Part shown: positions 8,471 through 17,109 of the stretch, piece after piece | Numbering within the stretch: position 1 is the stretch's first letter | Layout of the letters: every line of letters starts with the position of its first letter | Source of the DNA: an uncultured Flavobacteriia bacterium | GTDB taxonomy: Bacteria > Bacteroidota > Bacteroidia > Flavobacteriales_D > Crocinitomicaceae | NCBI GenBank assembly: GCA_937975705.1 | Contig: CALJTX010000012.1 | Span: 1-64,000, forward strand | Direction: 5' to 3' | Length of the DNA stretch: 64,000 nt | Made by a program: the position numbers and the translations under genes | Notes under the pieces: model-generated | Told to the model about the DNA's origin: nothing | What the model saw: only the letters and a program-made list of their open reading frames with translations | The model's database searches: none

Positions 8471-11197
8471 ATGTTCAAGAAGATTATCTTCTCTCTACTC
8501 TCCCTCTCCTCTCTTTACACCCAGGCCCAACAGTCCACAACTTTTAACTATACCGGAGCTGTTCAAACCTGGACCGTTCCACCATGTGTCTATTCCATTC
8601 AGGTAGACGTTCGTGGCGCAAAAGGTGGTGGTATTCTCGCAAACCCATTCGTTGGCTCGGGCCAAGGTGGTAACGGCGCCCGTGTCCAGCATCCGAGTAT
8701 TGCCGTAACGCCAGGTCAAGTTCTTGAAATTCGCGTCGGAGGCAACCCAACTGGCCCTGCTGGTGGTTGGAACGGCGGCGGAAACGGCCAAGCTTCTCCT
8801 TCAAATACACAATATGAATCGAAAGGAGGCGGTGGCGCTTCCGATATACGCATTGCGCCGTATGCCTTGAACAACCGCATTGTTGTTGCAGGTGGTGGTG
8901 GCGGCCGCTCCGGTGGCTCCGGTCAAACCAACTACCAAGCTACAGGCGGCCAAGGTGGTTGTGCTACGGGCCAAGCAGGCCTAGGCTCACCATTTACAGG
9001 CTCAGGCGGCGGCGGCGGTACCCAAACTGCTGGTGGCAATGGCGGCCCTCCATGGGGTGGTGGCCAACCCGGAACAGCAGGTAGCCTTGCTCAGGGCGGC
9101 AACGGTGGTATTTTCCCAACCGCATCTGGTGGCGGCGGCGGCGGCGGCTATTTTGGCGGCGGCGGCGGCGGTGGCGACAACTGCTGTGCTGGTGCCAATG
9201 GTGGTGGCGCTGGTGGTGGAGGTTCAAGCTTCTACCCTGCTGGCGGAACTTGTACGCAAGGTTTTCAGACAGGTCATGGCCAAGTTGTGATTACTTATAT
9301 TGCAGGATCCACAGTTCTTACTGCAAGTAATACCGGTCCTTATTGTGCAGGCGCAACAATTGCGCTGTCTATTGGTACCGGATCCCCTACCTACAGCTGG
9401 ACCGGTCCAAACAACTTTACTTCTAGCTTGCAAAATCCAACGATACCCAATTCTACAGCAGCTATGGCTGGTGTCTACACCGTAACATACGACGCCGGAG
9501 GCTGTATCTCCACTGCCACAACAACAGTAGTGGTCAATACACCAGTTGTGCCAACCTTTAACCAGATCGCTCCTATCTGTGAAGACGCAACTGCGCCAGG
9601 CTTACCTAACTTGTCTACAAACAGCCCTGTCATTCAAGGAACCTGGAACCCAGCTGCTATCAATACAGCCAACTCGGGCACCACTACCTACACGTTTACA
9701 CCAAACGCAGGTATTTGTGCAACTACGGCAACTATGAACATTCAAATCTTGCCAAACGAGCAATCTACCTTTAACCAAATTCCAGATTTGTGTATCAATG
9801 ATGTTGCACCGGCTTTACCTGCAACCTCTACAAACAATATTCCTTACACAGGCGTTTGGAGCCCTGCTACCATTTCAACAGCAACAGCAGGTACTTTCAC
9901 CTTTACCTTTACACCAACTGCTGGGCAGTGTGCCTTCCCTGCCACAATGGACATCGTGGTACATGCGCTTACTACGCCACAATTCAACCCTATGGGTCAA
10001 ATTTGCCAGTACATGACCAACGTTGTCATTCCAACAACCGCGATCAATACCACGAGCTATTTGAATGGGCCGCTCATCACAGGTTCTTGGAACAACCCAA
10101 CCGTGGTCACCACCACACCGGGCACCGTAAACTACACCTTTACGCCAAACCCGAACCAATGTGCCTCTACGCTCACTTTCCCTATTACCGTAGATCCGCT
10201 TATTGTGCCATTGTTCACGCAAATTCCACAGTTGTGTCAAGACGACGCCAATCCAATTTTCCCAACTACCTCTAACAACGTACCTGGCATCACCGGATCT
10301 TGGACGCCTCCAAATATCGACACTTCCATCCCCGGAATTCTTACCCACACCTTCTTCCCAGACCCAGGGCAATGCGGTGACACCGTAGACATGACCATCA
10401 CTATCGTACCGGCAGTTCCGCCAGTTTTCGCAGCGGACACCCTTTCTGGATGTAACCCATTGCTTGTCAATCTTTCTACAATTGGCGCAGTGCAGGGTGC
10501 AGTATACACTTGGTATTGGGGTGGCACACAAATTGGGCAAGGCAGCAACTTCTCTTACACATTTGATGCAAGTGGCTACCACGACATCACTTTAGAGTAC
10601 AACTTGTTGGGCTGTATCGAAACAACAACCTACAACGACTACATCTACATGGAGAGTTATCCAGAGGCTTCTTTCGCTGCCCTTCCAGGCGCACTCACTG
10701 AAAGCACTATGCCTATTCAGTTTGTCAACAACTCTGTCGGAGCCTTAACTTATGTCTGGGATTTCGATGACAACTCAACCAGTACAGAAGAAAACCCGAA
10801 CCACATGTACGTTGGCGTTTCTGAAAACCTACTCGTCACTTTAACAGCCTACACATCGCTCGGCTGTTCAGATGAATACCAACTGAATTTACCAGTGATT
10901 GCAGAGCCAATCTATTATGTACCAAATACATTTACACCAGACGAAGACGAGCACAACCAAACTTGGCAAGCTGTCTTCACCACTGGCTTTGACCCACATG
11001 CGTTCCATTTAGCGGTATTCAACCGTTGGGGCGAGGTCATCTGGGAAACCAAAGATGCTACCCAAGCATGGGATGGTACCTACGGCCCAGACGGCATCAA
11101 AGTACCAGCAGGTATGTACACTTGGAAACTTCAATTTGAAACCAAAGAAAATGACTATCGCAAGATTGTCACTGGAAGTCTGAATCTCATCAGATAA
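8471..11197 (+). CDS. Giant glycine-rich/Ig-repeat surface protein, T9SS type B cargo (908 aa)
   Basis: Predicted surface adhesin-like protein. Signal peptide 1-19 (YTQAQ). Residues about 25-280 form a glycine-rich domain with a YSIQVDVRGAKGGG entry motif and poly-Gly runs. A linker with PYCAGATIALS follows (about 285-355). Then come four beta-sandwich repeats of about 70 residues beginning TFNQIAPICED, TFNQIPDLCIND, QFNPMGQICQ and LFTQIPQLCQDD and each ending near a GxC pair. A PKD-like segment (TYVWDFDDNST, about 755-800) precedes a gliding-motility-associated C-terminal domain (YYVPNTFTPD to the end, with FNRWGEVIWE), which is the type B T9SS signal. Codons in the glycine region are GGC-rich and repetitive. 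Confidence 0.88.
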   Translation: MFKKIIFSLLSLSSLYTQAQQSTTFNYTGAVQTWTVPPCVYSIQVDVRGAKGGGILANPFVGSGQGGNGARVQHPSIAVTPGQVLEIRVGGNPTGPAGGWNGGGNGQASPSNTQYESKGGGGASDIRIAPYALNNRIVVAGGGGGRSGGSGQTNYQATGGQGGCATGQAGLGSPFTGSGGGGGTQTAGGNGGPPWGGGQPGTAGSLAQGGNGGIFPTASGGGGGGGYFGGGGGGGDNCCAGANGGGAGGGGSSFYPAGGTCTQGFQTGHGQVVITYIAGSTVLTASNTGPYCAGATIALSIGTGSPTYSWTGPNNFTSSLQNPTIPNSTAAMAGVYTVTYDAGGCISTATTTVVVNTPVVPTFNQIAPICEDATAPGLPNLSTNSPVIQGTWNPAAINTANSGTTTYTFTPNAGICATTATMNIQILPNEQSTFNQIPDLCINDVAPALPATSTNNIPYTGVWSPATISTATAGTFTFTFTPTAGQCAFPATMDIVVHALTTPQFNPMGQICQYMTNVVIPTTAINTTSYLNGPLITGSWNNPTVVTTTPGTVNYTFTPNPNQCASTLTFPITVDPLIVPLFTQIPQLCQDDANPIFPTTSNNVPGITGSWTPPNIDTSIPGILTHTFFPDPGQCGDTVDMTITIVPAVPPVFAADTLSGCNPLLVNLSTIGAVQGAVYTWYWGGTQIGQGSNFSYTFDASGYHDITLEYNLLGCIETTTYNDYIYMESYPEASFAALPGALTESTMPIQFVNNSVGALTYVWDFDDNSTSTEENPNHMYVGVSENLLVTLTAYTSLGCSDEYQLNLPVIAEPIYYVPNTFTPDEDEHNQTWQAVFTTGFDPHAFHLAVFNRWGEVIWETKDATQAWDGTYGPDGIKVPAGMYTWKLQFETKENDYRKIVTGSLNLIR

Positions 11198-11209
11198 TTC
11201 CGGACTCTT

Positions 11210-11253
11210 ATCCACAAAAAAAGGCGAGCATCTGCTCGCCTTTTTTTGTGGAT
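11210..11253. terminator. Bidirectional terminator between convergent genes
   Basis: A perfect 21-bp inverted repeat with a 2-nt centre; the GC core GGCGAGCA is flanked by A7 and T7, so it can stop transcription from both the glycine-rich gene and the era-der operon. Confidence 0.92.
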
Positions 11254-11284
11254 CCAAAATGATGCATCCAAGGTTCTGAGGAAC

Positions 11285-12595
11285 TTATTTCTTTCTGAAG
11301 AAAATACGAATAGGCACACCTTCAAAATTGAAGTGCTCGCGCAAGCGATTCTCTAAAAAGCGCTTGTAGGCATCTGTGAGGTACTGAGGTAAATTACAGA
11401 AGAATGCAAAGCTTGGCGAATATGTAGGGAGTTGTTGTACAAACTTAATGCGGATGTACTTCCCTTTCATGGCTGGCGGCGGCGTTTGGGCAATCACTTC
11501 GAGCATGACTTCATTGAGTTCATGGGTAGGGATTTTGCGCATGCGGTTCTCGTAAACTTGCATGGCAGTTTCAAGTGCCTTGTGGATACGCTGCTTTTCG
11601 ATGGCAGAGGTAAAAATAATCGGCACATCATTGAAAGGTGCGAGTTGTTCGCGTAAATTGGCTTCAAACTTAAGCATCGTGTTTTGATCCTTTTCGATGA
11701 GGTCCCATTTGTTCACCAATACCACAACACCCTTTGAATTTTTTTCACACATGTAAAAAATACTCAAGTCTTGTTTTTGGATACCTTCAGCAGCGTCTAT
11801 CATAAACATACAGACGTCGGCGTTTTCGATGGTGCGCACCGAGCGCAGTACAGAATAATACTCGATGTCTTCGGTTACTTTTGCTTTTTTGCGGATCCCG
11901 GCGGTGTCGATCAGAAGGAAGTCGAAGCCAAATGCTTTGTAGCGGGTGTGGATGGAGTCACGGGTGGTACCTGAAATATCGGTAACAATATTGCGCTCTT
12001 GACCTGTGAGGGCATTGACCATTGATGACTTGCCAACATTCGGACGACCGACAATAGCAATGCGCGGTAGGCTGTCTTCTTCGCGAACAGATTCATCTTC
12101 TTTATTAAAGTACTTGACGAGCTCATCGAGGATTTCTCCGGTTCCGCTGCCGTTGGCCGCACTTAAATCAAATACCTCTCCCAATCCAAATGCATAAAAT
12201 TCAGAAGACAAACCAACACGGTCGGTGTTGTCTACTTTATTGGCAGCAATAAGGACTGGTTTTTTGCTTTTGCGCAGCAATTGGGCAACAGTTTGGTCCA
12301 TCTCTCCGATGCCGGTCATGACATCAACCATAAAGACAATAACGGTGGCTTCTTCAATGGCGATCTGAACTTGCTTTCGGATTTCACCTTCAAAAATATC
12401 TTCTTTGGTGGTCGCATAACCTCCGGTATCAATGACTGAAAACTGATAGCCGTTCCACTCCCCCTTGCCGTAAAGACGGTCACGGGTAACGCCACTCACC
12501 TCTTTGACAATGGCGTCTCTCGACTCCGTGAGGCGATTAAACAAGGTAGATTTTCCGACGTTTGGACGTCCGACAATTGCAACTATATTACTCAT
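11285..12595 (-). CDS. der: Ribosome assembly GTPase Der (EngA)
   Basis: Essential 50S-maturation GTPase with two tandem G domains. First domain: GRPNVGKST (8-16), DTGG, NKVD. Second domain: GRPNVGKSS (about 180), DTAG, NKWD. A C-terminal KH-like domain follows, containing [11 protein letters not shown] and ending RIFFRKK. 436 residues is the usual length. It lies 11 nt downstream of era in the same orientation, so the two ribosome-biogenesis GTPases are probably co-transcribed; the strong terminator at 11.2 kb ends the unit. Confidence 0.98.
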   Translation of the reverse strand: MSNIVAIVGRPNVGKSTLFNRLTESRDAIVKEVSGVTRDRLYGKGEWNGYQFSVIDTGGYATTKEDIFEGEIRKQVQIAIEEATVIVFMVDVMTGIGEMDQTVAQLLRKSKKPVLIAANKVDNTDRVGLSSEFYAFGLGEVFDLSAANGSGTGEILDELVKYFNKEDESVREEDSLPRIAIVGRPNVGKSSMVNALTGQERNIVTDISGTTRDSIHTRYKAFGFDFLLIDTAGIRKKAKVTEDIEYYSVLRSVRTIENADVCMFMIDAAEGIQKQDLSIFYMCEKNSKGVVVLVNKWDLIEKDQNTMLKFEANLREQLAPFNDVPIIFTSAIEKQRIHKALETAMQVYENRMRKIPTHELNEVMLEVIAQTPPPAMKGKYIRIKFVQQLPTYSPSFAFFCNLPQYLTDAYKRFLENRLREHFNFEGVPIRIFFRKK

Positions 12596-12606
12596 GATTG
12601 TTGTGC

Positions 12607-13482
12607 TTAATATCCGTATTTCTTGAGCTTGGCATCAGAATGGCGCCAATCTTTGTCAACTTTGACATAATTCTCGAGGAATACTTTTGTTTCTAGGAAT
12701 TTTTCCATGTCTAGGCGTGCCGCCTTTCCAATGCGCTTGAGCATTTCACCGCTACGGCCAATGATGATGCCGCGTTGGGAATCGCGCTCTACAATGATAT
12801 TGGCTCTGATGCGCGTTAATCCTGGTTCTTCTTTATATTCCTCTACCTCTACTTGCGTACTGTATGGGATTTCTTTCTGACAGTGAATAAAAATCTTTTC
12901 GCGGATAATTTCTGAAATAAAGAAACGCATGGGGCGGTCAGAAATTTCTTCTTTGTCGTAATAGGGTGGGCTCTCAGGAATTAGCGCTAGGATTTCTTCC
13001 CAAACTGCCTCAATATTGAACTTGTGTAAGGCTGAAACAGCGTACACTTTGGCTTTAGGAAGTTTTTCTTGCCAATACACGACGCGTTCCATTACTTTGG
13101 TTTGATCGGAGGTATCGATTTTGTTGATCAGGCAAAGGACCGGCACTTTGAGCCTTTGGATGCGCTCGAGGGTCTCTTTGTGATTCATTTCATTTTCTTG
13201 GGTGTCGGTCATGAAAATGAGGACGTCTGCATCGGAAATAGAGGCATTGACGTACTCCATCATGTTTTCGTGGAGTTTGTAGGCGGCGTTGACTACACCA
13301 GGCGTGTCTGAAAAAACGATTTGGTAGTCTTCTTCATTGACAATTCCTAAAATGCGGTGACGGGTGGTTTGCGCTTTGGAACTCACGATGGAGAGCTTTT
13401 CACCCACTAATTGGTTCATGAGTGTCGATTTTCCTACATTGGGAGAACCTACAATATTTACAAAACCTGATTTATGCGCCAT
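12607..13482 (-). CDS. era: GTPase Era
   Basis: Small GTPase that binds 16S rRNA 3' end and assists 30S maturation. The start [20 protein letters not shown] at 13482 is standard; an in-frame ATG 18 nt upstream lies inside the promoter region and is rejected. G1 [10 protein letters not shown]3 DTPG, G4 NKID, and a C-terminal KH domain with [15 protein letters not shown]. 291 residues, typical. A TACCTTTG -7 box lies 15 nt before the start. First gene of the era-der operon, divergent from the 57-aa microprotein gene. Confidence 0.97.
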   Translation of the reverse strand: MAHKSGFVNIVGSPNVGKSTLMNQLVGEKLSIVSSKAQTTRHRILGIVNEEDYQIVFSDTPGVVNAAYKLHENMMEYVNASISDADVLIFMTDTQENEMNHKETLERIQRLKVPVLCLINKIDTSDQTKVMERVVYWQEKLPKAKVYAVSALHKFNIEAVWEEILALIPESPPYYDKEEISDRPMRFFISEIIREKIFIHCQKEIPYSTQVEVEEYKEEPGLTRIRANIIVERDSQRGIIIGRSGEMLKRIGKAARLDMEKFLETKVFLENYVKVDKDWRHSDAKLKKYGY

Positions 13483-13497
13483 AGCTCTATTAAAGTG

Positions 13498-13505
13498 CAA
13501 AGGTA
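13498..13505 (-). promoter_or_regulatory. -7 box TACCTTTG for era-der
   Basis: Exact TANNTTTG match on the minus strand, 15 nt from the era start, implying a leader of about ten nt. Confidence 0.55.
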
Positions 13506-13576
13506 CAATTATTTGACGGGATGCTCATCAAACAAGGTAATGTCGGACAAAAACTTATTTTATTTATCTTCGAAAC

Positions 13577-13750
13577 ATGGAAACAATCGAACAACAAATT
13601 ACAGCCCTGAAGTCCCAACTCACAGGTGACTTATTTTCGGACATCGAAACGCAACAAAAAATCTATGAGCTCAAAAAGCAACTCAACCCGGCAATTGAAC
13701 ACGCTCCTGAACAAGATGACGACGACGGTTGTTTATACTGCGGAAGTTAG
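13577..13750 (+). CDS. 57-aa microprotein with acidic CLYCGS tail
   Basis: Short gene starting METIEQQITALKSQL and ending EQDDDDGCLYCGS. Residues 1-40 look like an amphipathic, Gln/Lys/Glu-rich helix. An acidic run (DDDD) then leads to a C-x-x-C pair three residues from the end, a possible metal or redox site. No signal peptide, so probably cytosolic. A TATCTTCG box (7/8 of TANNTTTG) ends two nt before the ATG, suggesting a leaderless message. Codon use resembles neighbours. It is divergent from era and followed by a small hairpin (around 13760) rather than a strong terminator. Function unknown. Confidence 0.7.
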   Translation: METIEQQITALKSQLTGDLFSDIETQQKIYELKKQLNPAIEHAPEQDDDDGCLYCGS

Positions 13751-13815
13751 TTTTCCCTAGACGCCATGCGTCGTAAAGAAAAATAATTTCGTCAATCAAA
13801 ACGACCTAAACTACT

Positions 13816-15069
13816 ATGAACCCGAAATTATTCACCCCTAAGAACCTGATTTATAAATTATTAATCAGCACGGTTTTACTTCCATCCATTTCTTTTGGCC
13901 AATTGGGCAGCACCATGTACGGCCTGCACAGACAAATGAATCCATCGAGTGTTTCATTGGTAGAAATTGATCCAACAACCGGCGTCATGACACCCGTAGG
14001 CAATCAAGTACTCAGCACTATTGTCAACTCAACCGGTGTGTCTCTCAATCCGTATGAACTCAGTTACGCTTATCAAGACGAAGACTCTTGGTTGTCTTTA
14101 TCTCTGCAAGACGGCAGCGTTATTTCAGACGTAACGGTCAACCTGCCTAGTGCAACCGGTGATTTCAATAATTTCCGTTTCAACACCGCTGATTCCGTCA
14201 TGTACGGCCTCTATTCTCAAGTGATTTACGATCCGCTTACAGGACAGTACGATGGCGACATGCGCTTGGCGAGCTGTAATTTAAGTACGGGTTTGGTCAG
14301 CCTAATTTCACCAAATGCTGTGGCAACGAGCTACACGATGTCTGGAGCGGTCATCAATCCGCACTTGATGGTGTATTACTTTATCTCAGAGGGCAAGCTG
14401 ATGGGTCTAGATCTCTACAACGGCAGCATTTATTCACAACCGCTCATCACTATTCCAAGCGGCGGCGATAGTTTTGACAATTTTGCCTACAACTGCGCAG
14501 ACACCACTATGTATGGCCTGATCATGCAAAATGGCGTCAAGTGCTTAGGAAAAATAGATGCCGCAACTGGCATTGTTACGCCACTGCCTACCCTACTCAA
14601 CCTTCCGAACTACATCATGAATGCCGCTACTATTGATCCAATCGCTGGCGTATTTTACTTTGAAACCATGTCAAATACCGGCGTTGTGCTCATGGGGCTT
14701 TCTTTACTAGACGGCAGTATTGTTTCGTCGGTAGAAATACCAAACGGTGCTTATTTTGATATGTTCCGCATTGAAAACGACTGTTTTGAGGCATTTCCGA
14801 CACGCGTGAATCCGGCAGCCGCGTTAAATACGCAACTTGCCGCTCCCCTTACATTTGGACCCAATCCATTCACTTCGTCTATCCGTATCACGCTCAAAGA
14901 AAAGCCAACCGAAGTAAAACTCATCAATGCGCTCGGGCAAAGTTTCCCAATTACTTGGTCTTTCACAGATGAGTTACATATCGATTTTCCAGCTTTAGAA
15001 AAAGGAGCTTATTGGCTTACACTTACACATGCCTCGGGTACAGAAACTATTTGCCTACAAAAAGACTAA
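13816..15069 (+). CDS. Secreted repeat protein with T9SS type A domain (417 aa)
   Basis: Unknown function. N-terminal signal segment ending SISFGQ. The body (about 30-335) has three imperfect repeats of about 95 residues, each opening with MYGL (MYGLHRQMN, MYGLYSQVI, MYGLIMQNG) and containing a D-x-x-T-G-V/I-x-T-P turn and an LSLQDGSV / LDLYNGSI / LSLLDGSI strand. This layout suggests beta-propeller blades. The C-terminal 75 residues (LTFGPNPFTSS onward) are a T9SS type A sorting domain ending in an LTLTHASG strand. It precedes the AlkB-like gene by 6 nt and may be co-transcribed, but a functional link is not evident. Confidence 0.8.
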   Translation: MNPKLFTPKNLIYKLLISTVLLPSISFGQLGSTMYGLHRQMNPSSVSLVEIDPTTGVMTPVGNQVLSTIVNSTGVSLNPYELSYAYQDEDSWLSLSLQDGSVISDVTVNLPSATGDFNNFRFNTADSVMYGLYSQVIYDPLTGQYDGDMRLASCNLSTGLVSLISPNAVATSYTMSGAVINPHLMVYYFISEGKLMGLDLYNGSIYSQPLITIPSGGDSFDNFAYNCADTTMYGLIMQNGVKCLGKIDAATGIVTPLPTLLNLPNYIMNAATIDPIAGVFYFETMSNTGVVLMGLSLLDGSIVSSVEIPNGAYFDMFRIENDCFEAFPTRVNPAAALNTQLAAPLTFGPNPFTSSIRITLKEKPTEVKLINALGQSFPITWSFTDELHIDFPALEKGAYWLTLTHASGTETICLQKD

Positions 15070-15075
15070 TTGCCA

Positions 15076-16119
15076 ATGAAAAGATTGAAATACTTTTTGA
15101 TCTTTTTACTTCCTACTACGGTAGCGATCGCTTTTGAGTCCGAAGGCGTGCTATCATTTTTACCTCTATTCGTTTTTTTCGCACTTGTACCACTTTTAGA
15201 ACTACTACTTCCAAAAAGTTGGAATACCGATGCCGCTACAGAAACGGATTTAGCACAACCCAATTTATTTTACAACTTATTGTTGTACAGCTTGGTTCCA
15301 CTACAATGGATATTTGTGTTGTATTTTTTTACAGTGCAAAACGAAGCTCCTGACTTACAAACCTGGTGGGGCAGGGTTTTATCAATGGGGCTGATGTGCG
15401 GCATCATTGGCATCAATGTAGGGCACGAATTAGGTCACCGCTCGTCCAAATTTGAACGCTTTATGGGCGAACTCCTGCTTTTGAGTTCATTAGAAAATCA
15501 CTTTCTGCCTTACCACAACCGCGGACATCACACCAATGTAGGAACGCGCAAAGATCCAGCAAGTGCGCGTCGCAATGAATTGCTATTTACGTTTTGGTTT
15601 CGCTCTCAAATTGGCAGTTATATTCAAGCATGGCAAATTGAAATCAAAAGGATGCAAATTACCAAGCAAGCCTTATACTCCTGGAGAAATAAAATGCTGA
15701 TTTACACATTTTTACATGGCATTTTACTTTTATTGATCTTTTGGTTTTTCGGCAAAGTCGCTTTATTTGGATTTCTAGGAGCAGCCATTTTTGGAATTGT
15801 TTTGCTTGAAACAGTGAATTATATCGAGCACTATGGCTTGGCTCGAAAACTAAAGCCAAATGGGCAATATGAGCTGGTCAAACGCCATCATTCTTGGAAC
15901 AGCAATCATCTGTTGGGAAGAGCCATTTTGTTTGAGCTATCTAGGCATAGTGAACATCATTATAAGCCAGATAAACCCTACCAATTATTAAACAGACATG
16001 AGAGCGCTCCGAACATGCCTACCGGATATCCCGGCATGATGCTACTCGCCTTTTTTCCGCCGCTGTTTTTTAGGATCATGAACAAAGCAGCAGATGAGGC
16101 ACTTGCAACAAATCAATAA
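15076..16119 (+). CDS. alkB: AlkB-family membrane hydroxylase (alkane 1-monooxygenase-like)
   Basis: Integral-membrane non-heme diiron hydroxylase of 347 residues. All histidine boxes of the AlkB family are present: HELGHR (117-122), HNRGHH (preceded by ENHFLPY), LSRHSEHH near the C-terminus, plus the NYIEHYG signature. Four or more hydrophobic segments precede and separate the boxes. The start is the ATG at 15076 (MKRLKYFLIFLL); a TTG six nt upstream is less likely. By family it oxidises terminal methyls of n-alkanes or fatty acyl groups using rubredoxin. No rubredoxin gene is nearby, so substrate and electron donor are open. It overlaps the convergent DUF58 gene by 7 nt. Confidence 0.9.
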   Translation: MKRLKYFLIFLLPTTVAIAFESEGVLSFLPLFVFFALVPLLELLLPKSWNTDAATETDLAQPNLFYNLLLYSLVPLQWIFVLYFFTVQNEAPDLQTWWGRVLSMGLMCGIIGINVGHELGHRSSKFERFMGELLLLSSLENHFLPYHNRGHHTNVGTRKDPASARRNELLFTFWFRSQIGSYIQAWQIEIKRMQITKQALYSWRNKMLIYTFLHGILLLLIFWFFGKVALFGFLGAAIFGIVLLETVNYIEHYGLARKLKPNGQYELVKRHHSWNSNHLLGRAILFELSRHSEHHYKPDKPYQLLNRHESAPNMPTGYPGMMLLAFFPPLFFRIMNKAADEALATNQ

Positions 16120-17030
16120 AGCTGCTGACGCTTGAGTAAGTATTTCAAGAGTACTTGATTGTAGCCTTCTTCTATGGGTGCGGGCATGAAGTCGATGCCG
16201 TTATTGAGACACCTCACACTTAGCTGCTCAAAATAGTGGTCAATTGCAGCCTGGTATTTCTCGCGCACTTCTCCTGGGCGCAATAGCATACGCTCACCTG
16301 TTTCCATGTCGATGAGTTGATACGGGCGGTCTTCTAATTGAAACGATTTTTCGAGACCCTCGTGGTGCACATGAAATAAAATGACTTCGTGCTTGTTGTG
16401 CTTAAGGTGTTGCAAAGCATCGAAAAGTGCATCGGTATGATTGGGGTCGTCGAGGAGGTCCGAAAAAATAACGACCAAACTGCGCTTGTGGGTGAGTTCA
16501 GCAACGGCATGCAATGCGGAAATGGCGGCCGTTTGCTTTTTGGTTTTCTCTTGATAAGCCAACAAACGCTTTTCGAGTTCGCTGTACAGGTAGCGGTGAT
16601 GCAGCAATGATGACTTGGCAGCGGTGTGCAACTCAAGTGTTTCATTGAAAAAACTGAGCCCAACTGCATCGCGCTGACGCTTGAGTAATTCAATTAAGCT
16701 GGCCGCAGCATATACCGAATATTCGAACTTACTGATGCCTTCTTGCGGAAAGAACATGGAGCTGGAGTCGTCGATGACGATCTGACAGCGGAGGTTGGTT
16801 TCTTCTTCGTATTTTTTAGTAAAGAGTTTTTCTGACCTACCGTAGAGGCGCCAATCGATATTTCGGGTAGATTCGCCCGGATTGTAAAGGCGGTGTTCGG
16901 CAAACTCGACAGAAAAACCATGAAAAGGACTTTTGTGCAAACCCGTGATAAAGCCTTCCACGACCTGTTTGGCCAACAATTCAAGGTTGCCAAACTGAGC
17001 CAAACGCAAGCGATCAATTGTCTTCGTCAT
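16113..17030 (-). CDS. DUF58 (VWA-like) protein
   Basis: Cytosolic DUF58 protein of 305 residues, a von Willebrand A-like fold often working with MoxR AAA+ ATPases. Seen: the family signature GESTRNIDWRLYGR, then KYEEETNLRCQIVIDDSSSM, where DxSxS would be the metal-ion-dependent adhesion site. Here it stands alone: no moxR, BatA or BatB gene adjoins it, which is unusual because these normally sit together. TAACTTTG ends five nt from the ATG, so the mRNA probably has almost no leader. Confidence 0.9.
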   Translation of the reverse strand: MTKTIDRLRLAQFGNLELLAKQVVEGFITGLHKSPFHGFSVEFAEHRLYNPGESTRNIDWRLYGRSEKLFTKKYEEETNLRCQIVIDDSSSMFFPQEGISKFEYSVYAAASLIELLKRQRDAVGLSFFNETLELHTAAKSSLLHHRYLYSELEKRLLAYQEKTKKQTAAISALHAVAELTHKRSLVVIFSDLLDDPNHTDALFDALQHLKHNKHEVILFHVHHEGLEKSFQLEDRPYQLIDMETGERMLLRPGEVREKYQAAIDHYFEQLSVRCLNNGIDFMPAPIEEGYNQVLLKYLLKRQQLY

Positions 17031-17034
17031 GAAA

Positions 17035-17063
17035 CAAAGTTAATAATCCTTTGCACAACCCAA
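17035..17063 (-). promoter_or_regulatory. Promoter TTG-N18-TAACTTTG for the DUF58 gene
   Basis: On the minus strand TTG (17063-17061) is followed after 18 nt by an exact -7 box (17042-17035). The start codon at 17030 lies about where transcription should begin, so the message is nearly leaderless. Confidence 0.65.
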
Positions 17064-17109
17064 GCAACCACTTACTAGAGATGGTCGTCTTGTTCAAAAA
17101 TCGTTGCAT

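Noticed and set aside
9001..9240. Possible CRISPR-like array from repetitive GGC/GGT sequence
   Set aside because: Repeats are in-frame glycine codons without constant repeat and spacer lengths.
9875..10582. A 235-codon minus-strand open frame and several plus-strand frames in the glycine-rich gene
   Set aside because: Shadows of the repetitive 908-aa gene; translations lack any domain and are Cys/Trp/Arg-rich noise.
13755..13780. GACGC/GCGTC hairpin before the 13.8-kb gene
   Set aside because: Only five base pairs with no T-run; too weak to call a terminator or riboswitch.
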